Source of the DNA: Sphagnum magellanicum
Taxonomy: Eukaryota; Streptophyta; Sphagnopsida; Sphagnales; Sphagnaceae
Direction of reading: 5' to 3'
NCBI GenBank assembly: GCA_021904315.1
Contig: CM038911.1
Coordinates: 3,102,501-3,166,500, forward strand
Length of the DNA: 64,000 nucleotides
Made by a program: the position numbers and the translations under genes. Below the pieces are notes generated by a model, which saw nothing but the letters and a program-made list of their open reading frames with translations, had not been told where the DNA came from and did no database searches. This document shows positions 34,196 to 48,139 of the stretch, one piece after another. Numbering within the stretch: the stretch's first letter is position 1; each line of letters opens with the position of its first letter.

Positions 34196-37070
34196 TCATC
34201 AATATACTAAAATAATTACTAATAATTGGTTTAACTTCATGTTACTTAATATTTATTATCCAGCCTACCTAATTAATTAACTAATTAAAAAAAATTATGA
34301 CATATCAACATGATAAAATATTTATTATTTAACCACATACATATTTCCTACTACCCATTCGTATTTACAATTTGCTATAAACTACCATTTGTCTACACAA
34401 CCAATTACAAAAGCAATTATGTTTTCATCCATCAATGAATGCGTTAACAATGGATGGTAAATGTGTATTTTTTGCACCTAACTACAAATTATGAAAAACC
34501 CTATAATGTTAAAATTTTCAAAATGGTTCATTTCTACCAATAATTACTATGGGTCCTCTAAAATTTCACAAACCCACCAAACCCTACTACACATTTATAT
34601 TTAATTCATTGACAAAAGTTAATGGAAAAAAAAAATCCATTAAATCTAGTAATTTCATTGGCCAATTCATCTTTTTAAACATTTAGTTACATGTACATTT
34701 ATAACTAGGACTTATTGTTGTAAATCAAGTTGAAAAGATGTGGTGTGTTGTCAAATGGTTTATGAGCTACCTTCCAAGTTGCAAAAATAATTACATTTTC
34801 ATTTGTTTTGGGATGCCATTAAAAATGGATGATACAAATGTATTTTTCATTTTCATTTTCATGCAAATTGACATTAATCACAAATCTAAGTTGCATATGC
34901 AACTATAAATCACTTTGTGATCCTTTATACAACTATAAGTCATTTTTACCAAGTGCCATGCAAGACATTTGCATCTATAGTTACAAAAATGGTTGATTTG
35001 GACACAAGTTGTAAACACATGGGTTGGAATGGATATGATTATTTGTAGTGAAATTTTTGCCTCTTGCTTACTTTCCCTTACAAACAATTTTACTTCACAT
35101 GATATGCCCCATGCACACCTAGCCTTTAAATGGAAAGGCATATAAGAAATTACAACCCTGAATATGAATGTACATGCGACAATGTGCATGTGGCATTGCC
35201 AATAGTCTTATTTTGCACTAGACCTAACTCTAACAATAAATGGTTATTTTGCTACAACAACCTTGTTAATTCTTGCAACTGATGGAAGGGAGGTACATGT
35301 TCAATATGAGGTTTTGTTGTTATCTAACATATGAACACAATTTCAACAAAAAGTGGTAGCTGTAGTTGCATCTAGGTGTTCCATCTATTTAAATGATAAA
35401 AATATATTTAACTTCTCTTATGGAAACATTTCCCATCTTCAATTTGTTGCTAGACACCATTGATGTGCACATGATGGATCAAATCATTATTAATATAGAA
35501 ATAATTAGATCTAGTGTTGTTTTTGGTTCATCATACACAACAAGTTATATGTATAAATGTATCTAAAACATTTCGTTAACATGCACATGGATTTGTTTTA
35601 CAATGACCCTCCACCTCCTTTCTTCTTTGGTTCAACCAATCACAAGATGAGATGTATGAAATAGGAAAGTTAATCTTTAGAAATAGGAAGTAGGGGTCAA
35701 AACTTCAAAGATAATCAGTATGGTGTTGGGTTTTAACCTATTAGATCTTATTGCTCAAAATATTATTCAACATTAGAGGTCTTGACTTTTCTTTTACAAA
35801 ATGTGGTTAGTCATGTGTCCAAAATTAGCATACAAGACAAATAAAAGCCTATTGCAATATTGTGTTATTGCTTTTGGGCAAGTCTATTTCATAGTCAATT
35901 GGAAAATCAACTAAGTATAAAGATGTTGGAAATGAAAAAACTAAGAAGGAAAAAGTACAACAAGAATGAAGCCCACACAAACTTTGATGCATGGTTATGT
36001 GTGGGTTGTTTGTTGCCCAACACTTCTACTACTTATGGGAATAAATGTTCCTACATGTGGGGTGGAGTGAGTGCCAACATAACCATTGATCAAGGCAATG
36101 AGATTACAAATGTCTCCTACCCCTCCCAGTTTGATGAAATCAACTTATGTAAAGGAAATGCAATATCATCCTTTTGTTGTAGTCTCGTGTAATAGATCAA
36201 TAATCACACAACCTTACTAAAGATTACACCAAGTCACTTTCGAAGGAAATATAAACAAGATGAACAGTCAAGTACTTGTGGGTTGGGGCAAACATATTTG
36301 CTTCAATTGAAACAAAAAAAATATGAAACACATATTGGAACAAGGAGTGTCATGAGCTCATATTATGATACCAAATGTTCATTACTAAATGTGCTATAAT
36401 CTCATGAGCATTCTAACCCTAATATACAAAATGGGCGACATTCAACAATAGAATGGTACAAAACTTGCACTGGCGCAAAGACAACACATGAAAGACACTA
36501 CATGGCAACACAAGCTACTATTAACATTCATTATTTTCATAATCAAAATTTGGAAAAATAAAATAAAATGGCACAACATGTTATATATATATATAGGTTA
36601 AGATATTAGTTCCCTTACCTTTCCCATACTTGATGATGGAAGTTGCCAACACCACCTAGACCAAACATTACAAAGCTCAAGTGTACACAAAAAGGATTTA
36701 TCTAAATTCTTCATCAACCATGTACACTAAAATGATGACAATTGACTACAAAAGAAGAAAAATGGATTTTTACAATTGGCCTATGCAATTATTTTTTAGT
36801 CACTTGTGTCATATGCAACTAAAAATCCTCTAGTTGCTTTGGACAAGTTGCATGCATCCTTAATTGTAAACAATGGATGAAGTCAAAATCAACATATACA
36901 ATTTCATCTATATGCAAAATGTATGGTCTATGCGATTGCCATGCAACTTGCATGTGATTAAATTGGTTGGACCTTACAGTATGTCATGTGTACAACTAAC
37001 AACAAATACCAATATGGCACGTGGCATGTTTATTAGCCTAGGGAAGCCTAGCCCAAGCTAATGAGGTGTA
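34196..37070. other. No recognisable gene
   Basis: AT-rich sequence. The longest frames are 35860-36192 (+, 110 codons, with a Cys-rich middle) and 35189-34878 (-, 103 codons). Neither resembles a known protein and neither has supporting splice or promoter context. Confidence 0.4.
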
Positions 37071-37079
37071 GTTTTTAGC

Positions 37080-37240
37080 AAATTAAAAAGGGACATGTAG
37101 CTATTTGTAGGTTATTTTTTATTGAATTATAAGGTGACATGTGACAATTTGTAGGTTAATTACAAGGAGACACATGGCAATTTATAAATTAATCTTTTAT
37201 CAAATTACAAAAAAACATGTGGCAATTTATAGGTCGCTTA
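37080..37240. repeat. Short tandem array of 36-48 bp units
   Basis: Four imperfect units share acatgtggcaatttataggtt preceded by aaattacaa. They differ in length and in the second half. The array leads directly into a block rich in cctacctacgttagg (37240-37400). Confidence 0.65.
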
Positions 37241-37400
37241 AGGAGGCTTAGGATACTTAAGCTTATTTCACTTACATAAGTTAATAGGTTGACCTATTTA
37301 CTTATCTACTTAATTTAGCCCTACCTACCTACGTTAGGTAAGTAGAGCTAAGCTACTTGTAGGTAGCTAAGTAGGCCTAGGTTAGGATGTAATTTATGTT
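37240..37400. repeat. CCTACC/GGTAGG-type degenerate repeat
   Basis: Dense words such as cctacctacctacgttagg, taggtaagtagagctaagc and gtaggcctaggttagg occur in both orientations. Similar blocks lie at 13540-13930, 23510-23550, 38390-38500, 54050-54200 and 55100-56000. Confidence 0.7.
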
Positions 37401-37599
37401 TTTAAATCCTATTTTATTTCAAGTTTAACCTTTGAAAATCAAGGTTATTTGATTGGCTCACCTTAATTGACATGTGTTTTTTAATGTGAAAGTGTAGGAC
37501 AAAAACCTTCTCATTATATAGTTCTCAAGATGGAAGTGAAGGACAAAACATATGGGATAAAAACTAAAGTTGCAACTTAGCTGCAAACTAGGTTGCAAC

Positions 37600-38400
37600 T
37601 AAAAAGTTGATTTCATATTTTTTTTCCTCCTTTTTAATTTTGTAAATTATACAATTAAGTAAAAGTTTCAAAAAATTAATTATTTAATTATTAATTATAT
37701 AATAATCAATTAACTAATTCATATATTTATAAATTATAAATTCATAATTCATAAATAGAAAATAAATGATTGAAGTAATAACTAATTAACCAAGTTTTTA
37801 CTTATAAGTTTTCATTAATATTTTTAATTTAAAATAAATAATAGAATATTAAATAAGAAATAATTAATATATAATTTATTAGTTATAAGTTATCAATTTT
37901 TTGCATAAATAAAAAATAAATGACTAAAATGTTAATTAAATGATAATTAAATAACCAACTTATTAGTCCTAAATTTTCATTAATAGTTTCACATAATCAA
38001 ATAAATAAATAAAATATTAAATAATCACAAATTAATACCTAAATAATAATTAACTAACATATTTGTTACACATTATTAATTAATAGTTCAATTTTTAAGA
38101 AAATGAATGATTAAAATATTAAACAAATTATTAGTTATAAAATTTCATTGTTGGTTCTTAAATAATCAAATAAATAATTAAAATGTTAACTAATTAATAA
38201 ATATTAACTAACCAATAATTAACTAACTAGTTACTTATAAATAATTAAGTAATAATTCGTATTAAAAAACTAATATCTTGAATAATTATGAAATACTAAC
38301 TATAAATATTAAGTATGAACTATTAGTTCTCAATTAATTAAAAATAAATGCAACTAATTAATCATCAACTAATTAATAAGTAAATAATTTACGTTAGGTA
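37600..38400. repeat. Extreme AT-rich block of taattaa words
   Basis: About 800 bases are almost pure A/T, with endless variations of aattaatta, aataattaa and taactaa and no gene. Such DNA unwinds easily and can act as a matrix attachment region, but that role is speculation here. A CCTACC-type block follows at 38390-38500. Confidence 0.6.
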
Positions 38401-38499
38401 TGTAGGTAACCTAGGCTAAATAGGTAGGTAAACATATAAGTATATAGGTTGGTATGTTAAACTAAGTAAATAAATAAGCATATATAGGTAGCTAGGTAG

Positions 38500-41400
38500 T
38501 TAATTTGCCTAAATACAAACTAAATACAACTTTATAAATACACCAATGGAAACATACCCCCATTATACCCCTAATAGAACTTATCAAAAGTACACATACC
38601 TTTCAAAAGTTTCCTACAACACCTACGTATACTATTAGGGGTTATTTTGACACCATGGCAATGTAATTAAGTTTGGTTCCATTTGTAACTAATGGGACAT
38701 ATGGGCATGATTATGGATGATTATTATTTTTAAGTGTAGGATGAAGAAGTCATTAGTTGCAAGAGTGGTCAAGGGTGCAAAATAGTTGCAAAAACAATTA
38801 GAGGTAGTTGCAAATGAAAATTAGTTGCACATAGTTGCAAATGCATTGGTTGCATTTTGGGGGATTTCTTCTAGTGTTGGGGTCTTGATCATTTGGAACA
38901 CATGTGATATCTTAATTATTCAAAAAATAAATACCCAACAAATCAAGTTCTGACAATAAGAATGCTTGAAATGTTTCCATTGTTGTGTTGATGTTATGGA
39001 AAATCACATGATCATTATGTTGAAGGATAATTTTCTACAAAATGTTGTGAAGCTTGATATATCAAACTCAATCCATTTGATGTCTTTTATTTTATGGTAA
39101 AAGGGGTTATGGCAAAATCTTTTGTCATTAAACTTATGATACAACTTTGGATGTGTTTATTGAATTTCCAAGTGCCTTGGAAATGAAAAACATGTTTGCT
39201 ATGAAAACATCCTTGACACCACCTTTAAAAGTCAAATATCCAATGCAACAAATTGATAATTAGTGCAATTTTCATGGGCATGGGTTGACATGAAAAAACT
39301 AGGAGTTTGATTGGAATCCTTACTAGATTTGAAAACATTCATCAAATAAACAATTGGTGCTTTGTGATATTTGTTAATTCTTGCAACACAATTTGGCACC
39401 ATGTTTAACATGGCATAAGCAGACAATCATTGTTTGCAAATTATATTCTCAAGATGTATAATATGACAACGGTGTATGGTTGATTTCATTAATACAAAAT
39501 TCCTAAATGGAATTCCTATACTTGATTGTTTATTCCAAACCATGACATAATTTTTTGGAATACAACAACTTCTTTCATTGACTACTTTTTTTTTTTTTAG
39601 CACCTCATTTATGCATGATGGTGGTGCACTATTCATATTTTATCAAAATGATTGGAACATGTAGAAATAAATTAATGCATACCTTGTTGGCAACCATTTT
39701 TAAAGTTTTGAAAAGTGGATTACATTCAAGAGAATGTTCAAATTTGTTTTGCTTGATACAAAGGAAATGATTAGTCCCCTAAGCCCATGTAGCATGTTGT
39801 GTGAAACATGCATGTTATTTTCTATAATACATGACAAAAACTTTCATTTATGTTTGGATATTAAAATTAATTATTTATATTCTTATACCATGGTTAATAT
39901 GTTCATTATCTTCCATGCATTCCTTCCCCTTTGAGAGGACCTTACATTGGTTTCCAAAGCCTTTCAAATTACAATTTGATGCAAAACTTGCCAACTTTGA
40001 AGTTGACATCACCAAGGATGATGTGTTCTTTAATGACATTGGCAAGGGGACCCAAACATTGTGTAAAAATCACATTCCATGACATGGTTAAAAAAAATTA
40101 TTATTTTTTTCATGTTTATTTTGATATGAACATGTTGTGTTGTTGATGATTTTGTGGTTGATTTCACAAGGATATGTATTATTCAAAATTCATTTTTAGC
40201 ATTTATTTCAAAGATTTGTTTGTCTTATGTGTGCTCACATATTTAACACAAATCATTCATGCAACATATATAAAAATATCCATTAAAGTTTTCTGGGGTG
40301 AAAATAAAGACATACTTGCACTTGAAGAAAACAAAAACATGTTTGAATTTGTTTAAAAGCCATTGGCTGATTCTCACCTAGAAGACACTTTTGACCACCT
40401 TCAATTTGATATTGAAGTTGAAGATGATATCAAGTTTGATGACCAAAAAAATGATCAACATCCTAAATTGCAACCTTTAAGATATGATTTCTTCTATGAA
40501 TAAAATGATTATTGAATTTTTTTTGTGGTTTTGCCAAAATTATACATTCCTTTTTAATTCATGCCAATGTTTTGTGAAAAGTTTAATTGATTCTTCCATG
40601 ATAAACAAATGGTGACATTCATTTTTCCTTCTTAGTTTTTTGACTATGTTTTGATGTTGTCTAATAATATGAAGTGCCATGAATGTTTAACATTGTGAAA
40701 TTTCCTAGGTGGAAGTGTCTCATTTTTTGCACAAGATGGTTTTTTTATAATTTGTCTTGGAGTGCAAGGTTACTAATTTATGTTGGCTAGGTTAGTAATT
40801 TGTATGTTATCTAATTATCTTCCCCTTCATCTTCAACATCACCATCCACATCACATAGATATAGTATGGGAGTGCATTATTACATGGATAATGAGGCATT
40901 TGAATCTTCCACTAGGACAAAATCTAAAACACCATGTTTGATGGTTGAAACACTTTCATTCCAAAAATACTTGTTGAATTTTCAAATACATATGGTGACT
41001 ATTTACGATTTCTTGTCCTTGTTTATTGAAGTTCATTTTTCAATATTGTTGTTCAAGTTTTTGTTGAATGTGTTTACGATTCAATTTTATTCAACTTGCT
41101 CCTTAATTTTTTTTTAATTTTAAAATCTGGGTTTTCCATTTTATTTTTTATTTTTATGTTCATTGGTATCTCATTTGATCTAAAATCTTTATATCCCCCA
41201 TTGTTAGGTCAATATTTCCAATTATATTAAGATTGATTCATATCATTTTGTAATTAATGCATATGAATGTATTTTTGTCCATAATCATCATCACAAACTT
41301 GTATAAGCAAAAAAATTTAAACTATTTGGTTGTTGAGTTGTTTAAACATTTGTCGTTACCACAATCAACAGTGTTTTAACTAATTAGTTTTATTGATTCC

Positions 41401-41950
41401 ATATCTTTCACTCAAAAATAGCCTAATCATATGGGGGAAAATAATTCCATCTTTTCAACTGTGTTGCAAAATTCAAGAGTTGCCAAGGTGTACCCATGGT
41501 CTTCCATCTTGCTATAATACATGCATAAATGTGGTTTCCCAACCTTGGTGACACAAAAGAAGTGTTGTAAAAACTACATGTGATAATTTTCTTTCTACAA
41601 CACCTTTTTTTGGATCTCAACCAAAAGTCATGGTTGTATAATTAAAGCATTTGAAAACTTATTCCTACAATATTTCGTTGCATAATTATCATGAATTCAT
41701 CATTTGTCAATTACATCATGCCTCTCTAAAAACTCCAAACCAAGACTTCACCCTAAGAGTCAAACTAGTGATTGTGTACTCACATGTGAGCTTGAGAGTT
41801 GAAAGAAGATCAATTTGTGAAATAGGAAGATAAAACTACTATTTGTAATGAAAGTCTATTTATTTACCTAATGAAGGTTCAACAAGCTATAAAGTCTAAT
41901 TAGGGTTTACAATTAGCCCAATGAAATAGTTGACTAGTTTTCCATTTTAT
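38500..41950. other. No recognisable gene
   Basis: AT-rich sequence with short frames on both strands. A plus-strand frame near 40370-40500 has acidic protein-like composition (FDDQKNDQHPKLQPLRYDFF) but no recognisable family. I do not call any gene. Confidence 0.4.
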
Positions 41951-41958
41951 ATTGTTCA

Positions 41959-42347
41959 TCCATTATATAAATTGTACACATTCAATCCAATTATGTTATT
42001 TCGACAACAAAATATATCCATCATTCATCCTCATACATTCATTCTCCATCCAAATTTTATCCACAATTTCCTTCCATTCACCTAGGTCAAAAATGATGAC
42101 AAACAAAGGAATAGGTGATTGCTTTAAATCCCACAGAAACAATCGATTCTTGAAGACAACAACCCTTGGTCTGATCCTCAACTGCAGAAACAATCTTCCA
42201 TTGACACCAGCGCGTAAGCGACTAGTGCCTAATCTCGATCTCCAAACTACATTGCTAAGAGGTATCAGCTTGGCGTTTACCAGACTGGTCTTTATACTCA
42301 AAGAATACCAAACTGATATAAAGACCAGTTTGGTCTTCTTGATATGA
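41959..42347 (+). other. Possible small gene or gene fragment with TATA-like box
   Basis: A TATA-like attatataaatt lies at about 41963-41975. An open frame from the ATG near 42092 to 42347 encodes about 85 residues (NRFLKTTTLGLILNCRNNLP, TPARKRLVPNLDLQTTLLRG). Local GC is higher than in the flanks. The last part of the frame overlaps an inverted repeat (42279-42334). No family was recognised. Confidence 0.3.
42279..42334. repeat. Near-perfect 17-bp inverted repeat (hairpin)
   Basis: Bases 42279-42295 (accagactggtctttat) are the reverse complement of 42318-42334 with one mismatch, and a 22-base loop lies between. The repeat includes an inner accaaactg/cagtttggt pair that could compete. Too short to call a microRNA precursor. 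Confidence 0.8.
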
Positions 42348-42378
42348 TCTGTGTCAAAACCTTCACTCCCTCAAAGCA

Positions 42379-42543
42379 ATGAAAAGGATAATAGGAGTAG
42401 AGTACGATCCAAATTTTCTACCAACTCTCCAGGGAATCCTGGTTGTAGACATTGTTGATCCACCCGCAGTATCTCCCACCCGTCACCTTCTATTAGGAGA
42501 TGGGATCCACAATAGTGCTTTATGGGATCTGAAAGAGACATAA
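42379..42543 (+). pseudogene. RPA70N-like fragment (single-stranded DNA-binding protein N-terminal domain)
   Basis: A 54-codon frame contains LPTLQGILVVDIVDPPAVSP and TRHLLLGDGIHNSAL. This resembles the N-terminal domain of replication protein A large subunit, where P-x-LQV-x-DI ... RYRLLLSDG-x-(N/H)SxxAML is typical. The rest of RPA1 is absent, and the following 220 bases (GC-rich) encode nothing I recognise. It is likely a gene fragment captured or duplicated alone. The assignment rests on about 35 residues. Confidence 0.35.
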
Positions 42544-43700
42544 TTTGCTTCCACTTGTAAACGAAACATGCATGTGGGGTACATGATAGTGCACCACCTC
42601 GGCTTCTCCTCTGTGAGAGGTGCCTGGTTTTGCTGAGCAAAGTGCCATGACTCTGAAGGATTGTACATAAACTCTCTGTAGGGTCCAACCCATACTGTTC
42701 ACAAGAACAGTTACTAGATGCTTCAGTTAGACTGCTCTTGCTGAATATCAGGCCAACAGGACAAATGAAATTCTAATAAATTACCAGCACTGCATGCAGA
42801 GCAGCCATAGTTGTGAAAGCACCTCAGTAAAGCATGAAAGAGATGAAGGCAGAGGAGCAGAGGTGAAGACATTTTACACCTTCTCCCTCATTCATTCTTG
42901 CACTCCATGCATCATTCCATGTCTTAATTTATAATAGTTCCCTCAATCATTGTAGATGGGACAATGGGTTGAGCAAATTAAGACTAGGTTCTTGTTGCAT
43001 CAACCACTTAAAATGTTATTTAGGTAGTGGAAGAATAACTCAATTCAATTCAATTCAAGGAGATGTTTATGATTTCATAGACAATTTATATAATCATGGA
43101 TTATCAATATTAGGTAGGTGATTAATCATATTTCTTTCAAAGTTATTTAATTTTAAATATATATTTTAATATTTGACCGTATGTGAATTGATCATCATTG
43201 GTAGATTGAAACAATGCAAAGCCCAAATAAATATTATGAAGCGTAAAATGACTACTTACTTGGTAGGCATGTACAATATGAATATTATCAAATTCTATAA
43301 AGTATTACCATTTTTCATTTGGTTGAAACAATTTGGACTATAAAATGTGCACATTTTTGGTCAAATATGGTGATATAAAAAGGAGTTTTGATTGATATTA
43401 AATGCCTAGCTATCATCACACATTTGGAATTTTGATAATAATTCCCCATCTTTAGAATTTCTGTTATTTTTTTATTTTAAAGATATGAGAATTTACAAAT
43501 TTAGTGGATGTGGAAGGCATATTCAAGTCTTCATATGTATTATATTAAAAAAACGAACAAGAAAAGTGAAGGTCTAATGGTATAATATTGATTTAAACCA
43601 TACTAAAGCAAGATTGGTATGGAGTCAATAGTGATTCATCTAAGAAAACATTAGACAAGGCATTGATCTTATGTAGTTAGTATTAAAGTATTGTCACTTC
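42544..43700. other. GC-enriched tail (to 42900), then AT-rich; no gene recognised
   Basis: Bases 42544-42900 are GC-enriched and have open frames of 60-105 codons on the minus strand (42371-42702), without a recognisable domain. The rest is ordinary AT-rich sequence. Confidence 0.35.
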
Positions 43701-43718
43701 AACATTCAAAATTCATTT

Positions 43719-44033
43719 TTGCCTTCTTTGTCTAGGCACGTTGTTCACAAATTACATATTATAAGGCCCTTATGTAAGAGGCCATGGCTTTTGCCCTTCA
43801 ATTTTTTTGATTTTGAGGGAGCAAAGATTTACACCATGGGAGGAAAAACAGCACAAGGCTTTCTTAGCATTCCTAACATGTCAAGGTATGCAAGATTTCA
43901 ATGGTGGTGGTTGTCAAACTTTTCTTTTTTCTTTCAAACTTATTGGAGTTTCATAGGAATGTTTTTGTATCATGAGAATTGTAAGAAGGCCATCATAGAA
44001 CAAATTATTCATGAATGGAATTTTTGTGGTTGA
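43719..44033 (+). other. 104-codon open frame, unknown
   Basis: The frame has protein-like composition (RPWLLPFNFFDFEGAKIYTM, GGKTAQGFLSIPNMSRYARF). A possible donor (aag|gtatgc) lies inside. No family was recognised and there is no other gene context, so I would not call it a gene without transcript evidence. Confidence 0.2.
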
Positions 44034-47000
44034 GGATGCAAACATTGGAACAATTGAACAATTTTAGGAGTTCGTACCCAAGCTAAAAAAGGGTGAGCAA
44101 TTTGTGTGGTTTTCATGCTCATTATTTGAACTAAACGGAAATGGGAGACAGTTCACTTGAAAAATGGAACCCAAGGCATTCCACATTAATTTAGAATTAA
44201 TGTAGCATATGTCATTGGCCCAAGTGTGAACACATTCAGGGCTCAACCAAATTTTCCTTCCAAAGCCATTTTTTTCAATTTGTTTGAATTTCCATAACAA
44301 AATACACTCCAAAATAATATCATCCAAACCTTAGCTTCAAAAATTGTGAAATAAACTCTATTAAATTTGACTCACCAAAGGTTTTCCAACAACACCACAA
44401 ATGCCCCCAAATTCCAATATAGTTTTCAATTTTTATTTTATTTTATTTTCATTGAGAAAATGGTTCAATAATCAATAGCTTCCACACAGTAGCTCCAAAT
44501 AGTTTCAAACCAAGTCAATGCACCCCTACTCATTGAAAACTTTTTGAGCTACCAAAAGTGTGGCATGAAGCATTGTGGTTTGGAAGATTTTAGTGTGACA
44601 AAACAAAATAAGGTGTGTCATACACAATGGCCCCACCATTAATTTAATATCAACAATTGATATTGTATGATAAATTGTTCATGGCTAGGGGATTTTTAGA
44701 GAAAATCTATTTTAATGTACATAATCATCATGTTGCAAAAGAAAAAATGTAATTTTTAACATCACATGAGTTATGAGGAACCCAAAAAGGATCCCACATT
44801 AAATGATGACATGTCATAGGAACTGATATAAACATTTAAAATTTTTGTTACCAAACCAAAACCAATAGGGAAATGTTGCAACATGATTTTCACTTTTTAG
44901 TAAATCTAATGACTTTCTTTTCTTAAAAAAATAGAGATAAAATATTCCCATTTCATATTTATTTTTCACATTTGTGCAAAAATTCAAACCAAAAAAAAAA
45001 AAAACTCATCATGACATGTGTATTTGAATGTTTTCAATGACATTGTCACATTTAAAAAGAATTACATGAATTTTTGATGGGTGCCATAACCATTGTTGGA
45101 AAAAATAGTTTCATATTTAGTTTTGTGATTTATGGATTGGTGACAAAGTCACTTGGGGTTGGGTGCACATTTGAGGACGTGGCATAGAAAACAAAATGTC
45201 AAAAGATGAATGTGAATTTTTGTACAAAAATTAGGATGAATCATCTCACCTAGTTTCTAGGGGGCAAAATCCCTTGAAGAAGCTACCATACTTTATAATG
45301 ATTATCAACACAATATTCATGCCTTACAAGGCAAGGCCAAAAACTACCTTGCTTCATAAATAGATGTCTTGGGGTTGTTTTTCTTTAAAATGAACCCTCT
45401 CCCACCCCCCGTAGTTCAAAAAATGGGCATGCAAATCCCACAAATTACCCACCTCATTTCAACCCAGCTAACAACCTTACAAATTGTTCAAATGTTCCAA
45501 CTTTTGCATCCTTGACCAAGAAATTTCCATGGTGCCTTTTTTTATAAGTTTCATCATACAAAAACATTTTTCCCTAGCTTCAAAACAATACCCTAACTAA
45601 TTTTTTTTAATTCAACCTTTTTTATCCCAATAAGTTTGAAAGAAAGAAAAGGTTCAATAACAACCACTGCGGAAATCTTACATGCCCTAATATATCAAAT
45701 GTGCTAGGAGCATCTTGTGCATGTTTCTGTTCTTGTATTGATTACATGTTTCCTCCCACAACTCAAGGAATGAGCTCTTCCTTTGATTTTCTTTTATGTC
45801 TTAAACAATCATTTATTGGAATGTTTTTTCAAGTTTTTCCAAAGTTTTGCACACTATTATTTCACATGATTTAAAGCTACTTTTGAAGTCTAAAGGGTAG
45901 CGGGTGACAATAAAATTCAAATTTTGATATTGTAAAAGGCATGACCTATTAGAAGAAGGCCATATATTGTGTAATGTTGCATGTGCGTGGGCAAAGAAGG
46001 TAAAAACCATATTTGAATGCCAATTTGCTTGTGTATTGGTCACATTCAAGGTATTGACTTGTTTACCATTATTTCTTGAAGTCTTACCAACTATATAGGT
46101 TTGGTGATACTAATGCACACACACATATTAAACCATTGCCCTTATATCAAATTGAGATTGGTGCTAACAAGTGGAGTATTAACCTTTAATTTCATAGTTG
46201 GCCATTTATGGCTTTTCCAAAGTTCATTATTATTTATATTTTTTGTAACTTGTAACCCTTGAGCTCTTCTAACATGTACTATGCTTTAGAATTGGATATA
46301 AGACAACCCTTTTTTCCATTACTTTTTTGAATCTTTAATGGCCCACACGGATTCTTGAAAAGTGGAAAAATCAAGCATTTCGCATGACAAGAGCCCGCCC
46401 TTCGAATCATTAGTCCTTACCTTAGGACCCCATCATTTGCTTAAGTAAGAGAATGTTTCAGGACATGGTCATCTTTTATATGAAAATGTAACTTTATCCA
46501 ATTTTTATTTAATGTATTTCAATTTTTTAACGTCCTAAGTCCACACAAGGTTTTGTGCAAAAGCTTATCTTCTACTTCATTTAAGGTTGAAGCACCTAAA
46601 AACCATTGAAATAAGTTCTTTGGAAGAAATACCTCTTAGTTCTACCTTACACTATATTTTGGCAAAATGCAAGAGGATTCAAAAGTTGTTGCAAAGTGGA
46701 ATTGTATTTTTTGGAATGTTTTAGAATTAGTTAGTCACACTACATTTCCATTTTTGGATGTCACAAGGCAAAATTTATTGTATCTTTACCTATTACAATT
46801 AATGCTTCCTACTTCCAATTGGGAAGGAAATAAGTATAAAGGGATTCATATTTATGATCTAGATTTTTATATGAAGATATTATCAAAAAAAAAAAAAAAA
46901 AAACCATATGATCATTCTTGAGTTTTTGGGGGACTTTAAACTCAATTTTCAAATTGTGTCAATGTCTATATAACTTTATAAATGTACTCATAAAGTAAGT

Positions 47001-48130
47001 GCTCCTACTTTACACCTTAACCATGTAGTTATTCCTCTCCACCCACCTCCCCTATTTTAATTACTTCCATTACTCTTTGCACATTGTTGATGTGTGATCT
47101 TGTCAACTACACATTGAACATATAAACCATATTGGTCCTTTCCCTTACTTTTGGTTTACAACGAATGTTTGATTACTAGACATTGTGTTCTATATGCGTG
47201 TTTGTGATTTTGCAATTTTAAATTGTAGATTTTAAAGAGGCAAACCCAATCCTATTTCCCTTGTCCTAACTAGTTGATTGGATCTCATGAGTTGATGATA
47301 ACAAATTGGGCTTTGGAATTTGAATTGATAATGAAACGAATAGACAAATATTAAGGCATTTAGAAAATATGCACTTGGTGTTGCTACTTCATGCTTTGCA
47401 AATTCAATCATGGTCAACTATCCTTCAAGATAAAAATGCCAATTTATATAAAACTTCAAGGTTGTTTCAACTTAATGATTGAACTTTTCAAATTAATGAA
47501 AAGATCTCATTATGTCATGTACTTGGAGATACACAATGTATTGTGAAGATTCAGGTTTTAATTTGATAATGTGCTAAGGTGCTAGTATCAATCCACAATG
47601 GATGAAATTCAATCCATCCTCAATCACATGTTATTGAATGAATGAAACTTATACATCATAGTGCACTTATCATCCATAATAAATATTTAAGAAGGTGATC
47701 AAAAAGATTTTTTGGATGTTGGGCCAAATGGAAGTGAAGCCTTTTTATGCAAGTTCTCATGGACTAGAACCCCTATAGGAATAAATACAAAAAAATTGAC
47801 ATATTTTGGAAAAATGCCCATTGCTTGTGTCATTACTATCACTAATCATGGGTCATAGCATGATTACCCTCCCATCAAACATTAACTAATGCAACGTACA
47901 CTTTGAATTTAAAAACTTATTTTATTTGGATTTTTTTTTGCCGGTATGGGGAGTACTTGGTTTGATGAACATGATGCTACAACACTTCTTTTCTTTAAAG
48001 ATTGGAGCGTGGATGATGAAGATGGTTCGACTCTATCCCAACTTGATGTCACTTAGAGGAAGGAAAAACTAAGCCACCCTTTACCTTCTCCCCGAGGCAC
48101 ATGGCACATTTTGGCACCAAGGAACTCATC
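44034..48130. other. No recognisable gene
   Basis: AT-rich sequence with poly-A/T tracts (for example 46889-46903). A short protein-like word (WFDEHDATTLLFFKDWSVDD) occurs near 47950-48020 just beyond the 3' end of the wax synthase gene. It has no recognisable family. Confidence 0.45.
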
Positions 48131-48139
48131 AAATTGCAC

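Noticed and set aside
37240-37400. Telomeric origin for CCTACC/CCTAGG blocks
   Set aside because: The words do not keep the CCCTAAA heptamer register of plant telomeres.
42371-42702. Minus-strand frames of 60-105 codons in the GC-enriched patch
   Set aside because: No recognisable domain. They overlap in three frames, and the plus-strand RPA70N-like frame is a better explanation of part of the patch.
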